From assembly GCA_958299035.1 (NCBI GenBank), contig CATQJL010000316.1, positions 35,157,441-35,221,440 of the forward strand: DNA of 64,000 bases. Reading direction: 5' to 3'. Within the stretch, counting starts at the first letter, position 1; each line of letters opens with the position of its first letter. Source of the DNA: Cylicocyclus nassatus. Its lineage: Eukaryota; Nematoda; Chromadorea; Rhabditida; Strongylidae. A model generated the notes under the pieces. The model saw nothing but the letters and a program-made list of their open reading frames with translations, had not been told where the DNA came from and searched no databases. Shown here one piece after another: positions 50,701 through 62,600 of this stretch. The position numbers were made by a program, and so were the translations under genes.

Positions 50701-50967
50701 TATCGAGAACTGTTATTTTGTTTTCTGATATCCGAACAGAGCAGGAAGTGATCAGAAAATGGGAATCCAGTGTAAACTGCGAATGATACGAATGACAAAG
50801 ACAAAGTTTGTATATAGAAGTATGGTTTGTGGCGGTGTGTATGACTAGCAGTACGATGTACGAGGTGAAAAACTTGCATGAAAATTGTAATGTATGACCA
50901 AAGGGCATTTGCAGTCTACACTCAGGGAGAGGGATGCATATACTAGACCGAGAAAAGCTAACATTAA

Positions 50968-51447
50968 AGGCACCGTCCACCCAAAATGGAGGTTGGTGAG
51001 ATTATGATGGCATACTAGTGTGGCCCTCATATTAGACAAACCTCCAAGCTTCGCCGCAAAAGACTGCTTCTGAAGCGAGAAATCCGCTCCGGAAGTAACA
51101 GAGTGGGCGGGGCGCCCCCGGCGGTCCACTTAACTCGAATTCAATGTTTTTGTCGCCTTCAGGCCTTCTGAAAGCCCTGATTCCGAATATTTAGTCGAAA
51201 ATTCGCGAAACCCCCAAAAATCCCTGTTTCGAGAACCCTCTGCAACAAGTGCAGGCGAGATAAAGCATGCAAGTGGGCGAGGCGACGGCGACCGGGGGCG
51301 CCCCGCCCACTTTTGTTACTTCCGGAGCGAATTTCTCGCTTCAGAAGCAGTCTTTTGCGGCGAAACTTGGGGGTTTGTCTAGTATGGGGGCCCACACTAG
51401 TATGCCATCATAATCTCGCCAACCTCCATTTTGGGTGGACGGTGCCT
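50968..51447. mobile_element. foldback element, AGGCACCGTCCACCC family, best copy
   Basis: AGGCACCGTCCACCCAAAAT at the left and its inverse at the right begin arms of about 155 bp. The arms share ATTATGATGGCATACTAGTG, GAAGCGAGAAATCCGCTCCG and GGGCGGGGCGCCCCCGG, with about 150 bp between them. Flanks are TTAA and TCAA. Other copies at 26480 and 52975 are preceded by TCAA, so a TTAA-type target is possible. Non-coding. Confidence 0.8.
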
Positions 51448-51448
51448 T

Positions 51449-52970
51449 CAAAACCTAAAAGTGGAATAACAAACAGCCTGTGTGGAAATAGGAAAGAATC
51501 GATACTGACGCGCAATAGCGTCAAAATCGATGATCGCGACTCCCGGTAATCTCCCGCCACTTTTTAACTGTCGGGATTGCCCCGAAAGTCGGGACAAAAT
51601 TTTCTCGCGAATTCTCATTTTGTGGGCGGATCTCCGGCGGGACTTAACTGCGAATGTCTGAGGCATCTCAACCAATCACAGTTCCGGAGAACTCGTCCTC
51701 GGTTTTCTGCGGAACGGGAGTCGTCGGCTTTCGCGGTTTCTCGACTTGATACTCGAAATCAGGGAAATGAGAATGCCCCGTAAACATGGAAGTCGAGAAT
51801 TTGGTTGGACGGTGCCTCTAACGGCCTCAACAGAATTACAGTTTCAAAAACCATCTCATCAAAAATTACACATCTAACAAGGCATAGAGGATTGGTATTC
51901 GACGTTAAGCAGGTTTTGAGACGCATTGCGGCATGTAAAGAAATGACGCAATCAAAGCTCCAACCATCTACACCTTCAGGAAGCGTCGATAAGAAAAGAA
52001 CGGCTGTAGTACTTTCTCATACCAAGTCATTCAACCCCTAGGGGACTATTGATATGAAGGTCTATCCTCGTCGCCTGAGAAGAAGTTTGGGAAGCCGTGG
52101 TCGAGCACAAGGGCGTTGCACCCGGACGACCCCCTTCTCTTAGTATTTTTCTCACTGGACACTCCTGCGCCACCTTCTACCTACCGTAGGCATAACATGA
52201 GATCCTACTAAGCATAATGATGACATGTAATCAGCATGTCAAATAACCCCTTTAATTATTTATTTGAATTACTCACAAGGTGCACCGAAAGCGACGAACA
52301 CGAGAAGTAAGAAATACAGTAGTTCAGATTGTATCGGTCAAACGAAGTCCCTTCTAGAGTTGACAGATCAACCTCAGCAGAATTTGAGGTATCCAAATAC
52401 TAGGCCAAGCAAGTGAAATAGTCATTTTCAGGCTGATTAACTTTGATTCAAAAATGAGGTAGTTGACTCTTTCTGCATTCAATACAAAGGACTACTCCCT
52501 GAGGGGTAGTCAAACAACAAACTATAATTGCGAGCCAGCCAAAATTTTGTTTGTTCCGTTTTCTTGCTTTCAATGGAAGGGCGTTCGACACTGTTACACA
52601 AAAAAGGACGTTTCTGTTAAGGATGTTTCTAAAAAGGACGCATCAATCTTAAATTACTACTATGAAAACTACGAGATTTAGGCTATCGAAATATGTATAA
52701 TATTCTCTAGAAGTTACTTGATTTCAATGGGGTGTGGTACTCTTGATGTCAATGGGGCGCTAACCTTTTTTAGGGATTGTGGCACACCCCGCTGACTTAT
52801 CTAGAAAGCTTTCATACACCTAGGCTTCTTATCATAGAAACCACCAAGCCTTTTTTTCTTCACGCTAGGAAAAGTAGCTGACTCATCCTCAAGATAAATC
52901 CAAGCATATTCGAAAATGACCATTTTAAGGGTGACTCAATATTCGGAAAGCTCTGAATTCGCTCAAAGGC
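51449..52970. other. intergenic; repeat remnant at 51540-51830
   Basis: 51540-51735 shares blocks with 45780-46180, and TTGGACGGTGCCTCTAA at about 51803-51819 is a lone terminus of the 50968 family. The rest to 52970 has no gene that I can support. Confidence 0.4.
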
Positions 52971-52971
52971 A

Positions 52972-53115
52972 GCGTACACCCAGGATCTATGCTACCAGTT
53001 TTCTATACGGGTACAAGTAGGGCCCAGAAGATCAACTGCGTTGGTCCGGCCTCTCAATGTTGCCTCTAAGGGGGGAAAACGCGCTCGATTGAAGAGAGAA
53101 TCTTCGGGAATCGAG
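52972..53115. repeat. terminal fragment of the AGGCACCGTCC family
   Basis: TCAAAGGCAGCGTACACCCA begins a fragment whose end resembles the family terminus, but no matching inverse arm is visible downstream. Confidence 0.35.
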
Positions 53116-55096
53116 GGGTTTTTTGGGGGTTTGGAGAGTTTGCATTTCATAACTGTGATTAGGACGGGAAAGAGCAAAGATGACCAAAAAAAGGAATGCG
53201 AAATTTTGCGTGTACGCTCTTTTAAACTTGGTCCACGGGAGTCATTAACGTGCTAATTATGAAAATGATACTCATTATGTTTGGTAGGGTTTCCTTATGC
53301 TTACTGAGTTCTGTTCGATTTAAATTTTCTAATCCGAAACTTCATAGTTTTTTTCAAAACAATTTCTTTGATAATCTCAGTTTTTGTGTATCGAGTTACC
53401 TACGTTAAAACCAAGCGCGAAAGTCCTGTCAAATAAAAAGCATAAACTCAAAATTTTACAATGTACTTTTTCAAAGTTTTCTTTTCTGTCGTGACAATGC
53501 TCCATTATAAGAACTTACGGCATACTATGAAGCATCGGTAGACAGATGAAATTTCAATAAAAAATTTTTGTCCAATAGAAGCTTATGGAATCTTGGATGC
53601 GGAAGATTCGTTTAATCAGATGAAAAAAGTCATTTTTTGACCTCGCTTTAGTAAATGTGTAACTACATGCCTATTTTCAGATTAACACGTTTTTGCAGGT
53701 GCCGAGCGGTAAAAAGTAATTCTTGGATGAGCCCTACCAGCTCTTGCTTTACCTTAGCGGCTTCAACTTTTGACTCATCGTGCATTCTGCTTGAAAACAC
53801 TAATGTAAATTATAGTCATTCAAAACCAATTTTTACAAGCCTGTTTTCTTTTCTTAGCCTGTTACGTCCTTATTCCGCGATCAAAACAAGGCTTGACGTG
53901 AAAGGTGTAGCATAGAAGTTTTCTTTGGTGGAAGTTTTCCTTTTTCCTTTCTTTGTATTTACTACTATTTCTCAAGTGAAAAGGCATCTGGCCACCTGGT
54001 ATCTTAGGCCTGTAATTTCGTTGTGCTAAGGATTCTATAAGATTTGATATGCATCAGAAAGAGCAAGAAGAACACTTTTGGTACAAATAGTACCGCTTTG
54101 AGGACCCAGTCTCTCAGAATAGCCGCTTCTAACACAAGGCAACAAAAACGTATAGAGCTTATGTAGCAGTCTAGTATGTCAGGTTAACGCAGAACTGGTA
54201 CGTTTTTTGAATCTGCATTTTGAGTTGACATAAATTTTTCCCAAAACCTTCTTTCTAGACGCTATAAAGACTACTGCGGGCAGCACACCATTGGCTATAC
54301 AAAGTATACTTTTGTATACTGTAACCATTACAGGGAAGGTTTCGCATCTCTAAGATTGCCAAGAATTTGAAGAGCTTCTATTTAGAGCATAGTTTGTTCT
54401 GAGATATTAGGATGGTCCACACTCTGCTCATCGTGTAGGGAACGGATCATGACTCAGTCTGCTCAAAATTTCAGCGAGAAGTTGTCGCTCCCCGACAATT
54501 AACAGTCGAGCTCTCGCCAATACTTTTGCAATGTTAGTTATTAGCAGGAACCCTGTATCTAGCGCCACTTCTTACTTCTTCCGAATCCCACGGTACCACT
54601 TTAGCGCCAGAGAGTTTTTCTAGGGCACATCTATGAGCACGGCAAAGCGGGCATTGTGCGCCGTGTGAATTCTGGCATGTGGCCCATTGTGTAACAGTGA
54701 TCGGTCAACAGCTGGGTGTAGCTCAGATTTATGGAAATTTGTTGAAAGAAAACGTTGCAAAAAAATTCTAAAATTTTGTGAGGAGGCAAAACACTGCTTT
54801 TTCATTTTTGATTGTCCTTCGCTTGGAAGTGAGGAAGCCCTAACTATCATAATTGTACGTCCACTCTTTTTGATCATTTAAAAGTTCTGCGATCGTTGCT
54901 TAGATTTTTTTACGCCGCAGAATTGGCTTCAATGATTAACCAATCTTGCAGTAGAATTTCTCCTTGAAAATACGTACAGAAAAGCATTTCGTAGAACAAA
55001 GCTTTACAATCGTTATGCATACATTTAATAATCAGGCAGTCATTCAAGGATAGAGCAAAGAAAGTGAAAAGAAACAATCTCAGATTTAGCCTTTTA
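53116..55096. other. intergenic, possible isolated exon at 53663-53804
   Basis: On the minus strand 53663-53804 gives a helical, charged peptide (ESKVEAAKVKQELVGLIQEL) ending at TAG, after an acceptor-like TTACATTAG. No partner exon could be found, so it stays unassigned. The remaining sequence has no recognised feature. Confidence 0.3.
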
Positions 55097-55098
55097 TA

Positions 55099-55777
55099 CA
55101 GGGTGTCCCAAAAAAATGTATCGAACGTTTGATCGTTAATATCTCTCTTCTAAAGAAGTCTTTTCTCTTGCTTCAGGTATCAATCCGTAGAGCTGGCTTC
55201 AACTTAGATTTGCATTATAGAATGAATCACTCATTTCTCTTCATTACTGTAGGATTACGGTAGAAACTTCGAAGAGGGTTTTAAGCAATGAAAAACCATA
55301 TTTTGCCTTAAAAAGGAAACAAAACAGCCTGAAAGCTTTTACACTAGGCTAATTAGAGTTGCTGATTATAACTAAAGTTCCCAACTTATTATGATGCTTC
55401 ATTGAAGAGTTATGCCAGGTAAGAGGTAGCGGCCATTTTTTCAATATTCCTAAAAAGTGCGATTACACCGTTTAGAAAGCTTCGTAATTTTGTGAATAGT
55501 TGAGTATTGAACTTAGCGTCCATAAAAACCCTATTACACAAATTTTCACAATTTTTTGAAAAATTTGGAAACGGCAGCTTTTCCACATTGACACCATATG
55601 TTTCAAGTTTCTACCGTAATCCTACAGTAATGAAGAGGTATGGGTGATTCGTTCTATAATGCAAATCTAAGTTGAAGCCAGCTCTACAAAACGGTACTTG
55701 AAGCAAGGCAAAAGACTTCTTAGGAAGAGAGATATTAACGATCAAACGTTCGATACTTTTTTTTTTGGGACACCCTG
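55099..55777. mobile_element. TA-flanked inverted-repeat element, CAGGGTGTCCC family
   Basis: CAGGGTGTCCCAAAAAAATG at the left is mirrored at the right, with TA on both sides (55097-55098, 55778-55779). Arms of about 170 bp share GTTTGATCGTTAATATCTCT, GTAGAGCTGGCTTCAACTTA and CATTACTGTAGGATTACGGT. The centre is non-coding. Target and terminus are mariner-type. Relatives are at 40766, 45170 and perhaps 39299. Confidence 0.85.
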
Positions 55778-55972
55778 TATTTGGATTTAAATCTAGGGTA
55801 AAGCAAATTCTAGGAAGGCATATGCAAAAAACAGAAACGCCTTTCACTTATAAAAAATTTCCAAGAAACACATAGTTCTACTGTGAAAACAGTGCTTTAA
55901 AAAGGATTAAGGAAAATGTGTGCTAATTTCGCAACAACCTAGTATTAATTGCACATGGCATGCTGCTTCTGA

Positions 55973-56443
55973 CGAGGGGAGGATACTTGGTGACCGTGGG
56001 CTTTTGCACTGAGATGTATACGTAGTTAAGTCTTGATACATCCAGTAGAAACGCTGATTCTAAGTCTGTGTTCATTATCTGCTGTGCGACTCCCCGAAAA
56101 GTTATGGACTTTTTTACATATTGACTTTGCGAGATTTAAGCAGCCAAAATCTTCAGTATCTAGGTTTTTTCGGCTCTGATGTCTCGATGACAGTTTTCCT
56201 AAACTTAACGTGAAGCTTTACTTTATCTGTACGCTCTTTTGTAGTGCGTAAGCGAACATTCCAGCGATATTGGCGAATCCTGCATTAAAAACAGTGCAAA
56301 TTTTGGTGACGAGAAATCATTAACTTCTTTCGGAAGAGCGCACAGCAGATAGTGAAGACAAATTTGGAATCAGCGCTTCAAAATGCATTCAGTGGTGTAC
56401 GTTTCATTTTAGAAGGCCACGGTCACCAGGTATCCTTTCCTTG
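55973..56443. mobile_element. inverted-repeat element related to the nested Harbinger-type MITE
   Basis: CGAGGGGAGGATACTTGG at the left and CCAGGTATCCTTTCCTTG at the right are inverted repeats. Farther in, GGTGACCGTGGGC and TATCTGCTGTGCGACTCC pair with their inverses. The landmarks GATTCTGAATCTGTG-like and GGATACTTGG match 36548-36929. The 3-bp flanks (TGA, CGA) no longer agree. Confidence 0.65.
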
Positions 56444-56692
56444 CGAGATCAAAACCGTACAGTAACGACTGAGAAAATTGACTGCGATAAAAGGACTTTC
56501 ACCTCCATGGAACTTCAGGTATTTTTCTATACCATAATCTCTCTTCTCTATCAGTGCTTTTTTAGCTGTACAGCGATAAGATTAAAATAAGAGTAAAAAG
56601 GAAAGTTTTTATGTTTTCCACTTTGCCATTAAGATGTCTAAGTGCCAATCAAGATAATGACAAGACGCTTTTGAAACACTGAACCAAATGCT

Positions 56693-59600
56693 ATGCTACT
56701 GTTCTGTGCTCTAATTCTAGTCAGCTCTTCTCAAGCAGCTGAGTTTGGAGTAAGACATCTAATGTTCTTGAATTTTATCTTTATAACAAGTTTCCACATT
56801 AGGCTTTTTCGTACAATAATGCATTTTTATATTTATGTAAACTTGAAACGAAAAAATTACAAGATTCTGTTTGAACTACGAAGAATTAAACTAATTTGGT
56901 AACAACACTCTCAGTAATCGTTCTGAAGCAAACTTGCAAAGTGATTATTTGTATTTCAGCAGTTTCCATTCCCAATCGGTTTCTTCCCCTTCGATCTGTC
57001 AGAAATCTTGAATATAACGGATCAATGCCTCACAGACTTCAATAGATTTACAACAAGCCTAAACACTTACGTGCAGACTTTCACGGTATGCCAGCAAGCT
57101 GGAGAATGTACAAAAGAGCAGCAAACTGTGCTTGACGAGCACATTTTTGCCGTAAAGCGTTAGTTCCATAAGTTTTGCAATTTTATGTTAGCCTCAGATT
57201 TTCAAAGGACTGTTAAAGCTTGCAGAATTCCTTGACTTCTAAGAGAAAGCAAATTTGCTATGCCAAAATAAGTTGAACCTCCACTGTTTAGAAATTGATG
57301 CTTTTGGCAAGATTCCGGCAGGATTGATGGAGTATACGCTAACCAATACGGGATCGTATGCGGAATGCATGGATCTTGTGGCGCCATACAAAGTTCACTA
57401 TTGTTATATAAGCGCCACCATGAGGGCGGTAAGGGACATCTTTTATGATTACATACAGTCAATTTGATGGATTTGGTGGACTGTTGCCGCATTTGCTTGC
57501 GAAAAATAACCATAGGACGACAAACTGGAACTTAGCTCTCATTGTCCATTTCTTGCATAGTTGCCGCACTATTGATTCAACTGGCTTGGTGGCTGGAAGG
57601 CGAGATTCTTGGACCAAATTAAGGCCGCTCGCGCCTGCTACGCAATCTGAGGTCGCCCTCTGATCGTTACCTAATCTTAATTAGGTCACGAAGCCCCGCC
57701 TTCCAGCCGCCAAGCGAAATGAATCAAAAGGTATCGTCGATTCGTTCATACGGACTGCTCAAACGCTGCGGCCGCGCGCGGCGCGGCTAAATTGTCGCGA
57801 GAGCACGACTTGTACAATGGTGAATTTGTACTGGGGCAAGCGTTTTACCTCGCGGCGCGTGCTTCGCAGTGATCTCCAGTCCGTGCGGTCAACGAATCAA
57901 CCATACATTATGTTTTGACTTTGGTGGGAACCAAGTGTCGTAGGCGATAGTGGTGTCGATAATAATTTATCCACAGACGAACCCGGTTTTGGACCGGGGG
58001 AGCAACCTATAATACAATCGGAGGCTCTTTATATAGGTAGTAAGGCGGAGCTGACCCGTGCACAATCGGAATGTCCAGGAAATATATGCAAGAAAGAGGA
58101 TGCCGCGGCTTGGCGCGGCCCCTGGAAGATAGGTGCCACTCATTGGTGAGTGATTCGGCACTTAAACATAAGCGGTTGGGGAATATAGCGTATGGGGAAT
58201 ACCCGTAAGCTATTAGGATTATAGAATTGTTGAGGTTGATGATACATAAATCATCAACACTCCGGGCGAGCAAGAAGGAGGCGAAATCTGTTGAGATGTA
58301 AATAAATAAATACAATCAAAACCTCCTAAAAGCATTTGCACTTAGAAATTGAGATATAGCTGTGTTCATGAGAGTAAGCTATTAGATTGGTTGTCGACGT
58401 TGATGATACATAAATCATCACGAGCGAGCAAGCAAGAAGTTAATCTGGTAGGCACGAATACAACAAATGCATAGAATTGTGTAAACTTAGACATACTAAT
58501 GGAGGCTATAGACGGAAGAGAGTTTACGGTGAACAGTTGTAGTGGTTGCTCGTTGCTGTTCCCTAGTATGGCTTCGCCTTTCGTCGTCGTCTCTTTTTCC
58601 TCGTCGGATCTGCTCTCGTCGATTTTGAGTTGACAGAATCGCTTTCGGTGATTATCTTCGTGATAACCGGCGCTTTCGTGATCAGATGTTCGTGATGTGT
58701 GATCTTCGGCATGTCCGTCATCTTTATCATAGCTTGTAACGTCGGCTGAAGTGTTCTGGCAAGAGTTCCATTCGCACTCCTCGTACTGGAGCTGGAACTA
58801 GAGCCTAATATGCAGCGAACTTTGACCAGCCAACATTGTCTGTCTGTCTAAACTTCGCGGTTGAAAGCAGCTGTCCGCCTTTTCCTCTTTTTCGGTAACA
58901 ACTCCGTTGTCTTTTGAGATGTTACTTCAGCATACGCTCGGAGAATTCTCCTGTTGATTGCACGTGTACTGCTTTCGTTGAAATTGGTGCCCAGTTTCTT
59001 CGTCGTCAGCCAATTGACGTGTCGTTGAGGGTGAGGGGTGGATCTGGAGGCTTCCTGCATCGTTGATGTACAACCAAAAGTGCTAACGATCTCTGTGCTC
59101 ATGTTGGTACGACTTGTACCAGATATGACATATCCAAAGATGGTTGGGGTTAAGATGAGCCCCGAAGGAAGCTTGAATACTGTTTCGGTGTGAACAGTGA
59201 CGAGGTTGAGAAGATCTTGTCCAATAATGAGTTCAGGCAAGACGCTTTTATGAGTGAGCGTATCTTGAGCTATCTCCAAGTTCTTATTGGAAATGAAGTG
59301 AACATCTGCATCTGTGAGATGTGCTGTATGTAGGTTGGCAGTCAACTTCTCTTTCGTGTGCACTGATATCTTCTTCAGCTTCTGTGCGTTGTGAAGGCTT
59401 TTCAAAGTAATTTGTACTTCATTGGAACTGAATGTCTCTTTCAATTCTCCCATTCCTGATGCGGTGAATGACGTCGTTTGGATGACTGGCAGCTTAAGCT
59501 CTTTACTGAGTTTTGATTTGATGAAGCTTCGCTGGGCGCCAGAGTCAATCGGTATTGTTATGGGTTGATAATCCCAATCTGTCTCGTTGAATATCATTGC

Positions 59601-62600
59601 TGAAGCCGTTTGAAGTACGCTTTGGCACATGAGTGGCAGTTTGCTTGAGCTGTAGACTTCTTGTCCATTTCGCTGAGTTTGTGCAACGTGTACTTCACTT
59701 GCTTTGCGATTATCGAAGTTGGTTCTTTGCAGTATCTCGGAGACCTTTAAATGATGATTGTAGCTAGTAGGAAAGTGAGACTGCTCGAGATATCCTTTCT
59801 CTTCTTCCCATTTCGGACCGTCATGACTTGTGTCCTGATGGTTGCTTGTTTGAAGGGTACTCGAAATGAGTGTCTCCATCGTTAACGCAGTCGTTTCCCG
59901 CAGAGAGATGATGTCGTCGATTGTGTCTAGGATCCTAGAAACATCGAATTGATCTCCACTTGCGGCTTCCTTCTGTATGACGGTTGCGCAGATGTCTTCA
60001 GGAAATTTGGACAGAATCATTCTGCGCCAAATTCTGTCTGCGCTCATCTTCATTCCAGTTTGTTCCAAGTGGATGATCCGTGAATTGATTGCTTCGAACG
60101 TTTCTCGGCAACTTTCGGGACTGTAATTTGCTCCTTGAAGTCGTTCGATTTCGTTGATGAGTATGTCTGCCATGTTGGCAGAGCGATCGAAGTGTTTCTT
60201 TAGAATGTTGACGGCTGTCTGATACTTGTCTCCTACAACAGGGATGCACTTCAAAGCAGCAGCTGCTTTTCCTTTGAGCGCTTGCTTTAGAAAAAGGAAT
60301 TTGTCGCCATCCGATAAGTCCTCGTCGCAGTGAATAAGTGAATTGAACACTGTCCAAAAACTGTTGAACTCTCTGAAGTTGCCAGAGAATGTAGGAACCT
60401 CTAGATGCGGTTTCCGCACTTTGATCTGGCGTTCACTTCGTTCCGTTACTGAGCCTCTTCCTATCTCGCTCACTGGCTGACTCGGAATACTAGGAGCAGG
60501 CGTATGCAAAAGTGTCGTTTGCTGGCTCAGTTCATGTTGTCTGAACTGTATTCGGTTTTGCCATTGAACTGCCATCACTTCCAGATCGAGTGCTTCCAAC
60601 TCCAGATGCTTGCTAAGTTCAACCATCAGCTTCTCTCGTTCCTTTTCTTCACTACGTGTGATGTACTCAATGGCAGCGTTTTGCTGTGTTTCTTGCAGTT
60701 TCACAGCGTTTTGCAGAGAATTGAGGAGATTTGTTGTTACTCCTGCCTTTTCTTTGATATAATCTTCACATTGTTCTTTTATCGCAGGAAACGTGAAGGG
60801 AACATCAATGTCATTAATTTGTGACTCGTGCGATTTTACGAGTTTGCAGGCATTGTTGATCCTGATTTTGAAAAGTTGAAGTGCGGCCATCTTCGAAATT
60901 CAATTCCGACTTCTTTTCCTTTTGTCCTACAGCAAGTTGGTTGCTTTGCTGTTTCTTCAATGTACAAGTTAGCGAGGTTTTCGCGAACTTGCAGGCTCGT
61001 TAGTGGTGTTGTTGAATAGAGACAGCTGTGTGCTGGTCTCTGATGAGCAAGCGTGCCTGGGTGGCTTGAACGCTGTGCTGACTGGTAAGGTGGCTTGGAC
61101 TTTGACCAGGTAAGGATTGGGTTTCAATCCTTTAAGTCAAGAGTTCTTGGTCGAACTTTGACTTTTTTGGCAAAATGAGCTCCTGTGACTCAAGTTGCCT
61201 TCCTTTCAAATCTCAATGTATTGATCTCCGGTCCTTGGATAGGATTCGCGAGAGATCTATGAGACTGATTGGAAAATTGCACCCACAAAAATTTGTTCCG
61301 CTCTCTGGATCACTTACGAAAAGGATTCACAGAAAGTTTCACGGTCTTATGTGGTTATGTGCTGCACTCACAAAATTTGTTCCACCCTCTGGATCGCTTA
61401 CGGAAAGGATTCACAGAAAGTTTCACGTATTAGTGTGATTATGTGCTACCTACTGATTTCTCTTACACTTTTCTGGATCACTTACGAAAAGGATACACAG
61501 AAATTTTCAGATGGTCAGTGGTATTCCTACTGATTTCTCTTACACCTCTTTGGATCTCTTACGAAAAGGATACACAAAGATTTTCAGATAGTCAGTGGTA
61601 GCCTTCCGATTTTTCTTACACCTCCCTGGATCTCTTACGAAAAGGATACACAGGAATTTTCAGATAGTCGGTTGGTTGTCTTCCTGCCACGCGGGTCTTG
61701 TGGCCTCGATTCCTCCGGCTGCAGATAGAATACGAGGTGGCTTCACTGGTCGATGCACCAATTTGGTGGGAATCAAGTGTCGTAGGCGATAGTGGTGTCG
61801 ATAATAATTTATCCACAGACGAACCCGGTTTTGGACCGGGGGAGCAACCTATAATACAATCGGGGGCTCTTTATATAGGTAGTAAGGCGGAGCTGACCCG
61901 TGCACAATCGGAATGTCCAGGAAATATATGCAAGAAAGAGGATGCCGCGGCTTGGCGCGGCCCCTGGAAGATAGGTGCCACTCATTGGTGAGTGATTCGG
62001 CACTTAAACATAAGCGGTTGGGGAATATAGCCTATGGGGAATACCCGTAAGCTATTAGGATTATAGAATTGTTGAGGTTGATGATACATAAATCATCAAC
62101 ATTGACCCTCATTGGGCCGAATTTGGATTGGCGGGCATCTGCCTCGCAATGGTTCGCGCCGTTTTGCTACAGTATATCACATCGTGCGGGAACCCAAGTC
62201 TTCATCTTATACTCCCCAGTCTTTGCTTAGCGAAATTCCAGCGCTATGCGCTCGCGAAGCTTTTAGCGATGCATACACGCTGCTGCACGTAGAATGTTTC
62301 GCGTAATCCGGGATGAAATCGACTGTAAATACATCCATTGCAAATTTTTCTGTGCAATCGGTCTTTGGATCGCACGACCACGAACTTAATCGTGTAATCT
62401 CCCAAACTACTTCAAACCTTGCAATGCTATTGCAGGGTGCCCCTCCAATGGGAGGAATTGGTCCAAAACTTGCTGTATGCATGCCAGCAAGCTGCACTGA
62501 AACGGTAATCGGTGGTGGAGGATAACAGTGCTGACTGATTTGGTCATTGTTTAGGACATCACAAAGATCATGGAGAGTATCGATATACAGCAATATGTAC

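Larger units (their letters stand above)
57920..62101 (-). mobile_element. BEL/Pao LTR retrotransposon, gag-protease only, 4182 bp
   Basis: Two 340-bp LTRs with 3 differences are flanked by TTGAC. Reading on the minus strand, the primer-binding site TGGTGCATCGACCAGTG follows the 5' LTR after one base (61744-61760). It is complementary to a tRNA 3' end finishing GATGCACCA. A leader with tandem repeats follows, then a 680-codon gag-protease frame, then about 590 bp to the 3' LTR. Reverse transcriptase, RNase H and integrase are absent, so it needs help in trans. It lies antisense in intron 3 of the NRF gene. The LTR identity (about 99%) indicates recent insertion. Confidence 0.9.

Noticed and set aside
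53663..53804. Isolated coding-like exon on the minus strand
   Set aside because: The helical peptide is plausible, but no neighbouring exon or start was found, so it was not called as a gene.
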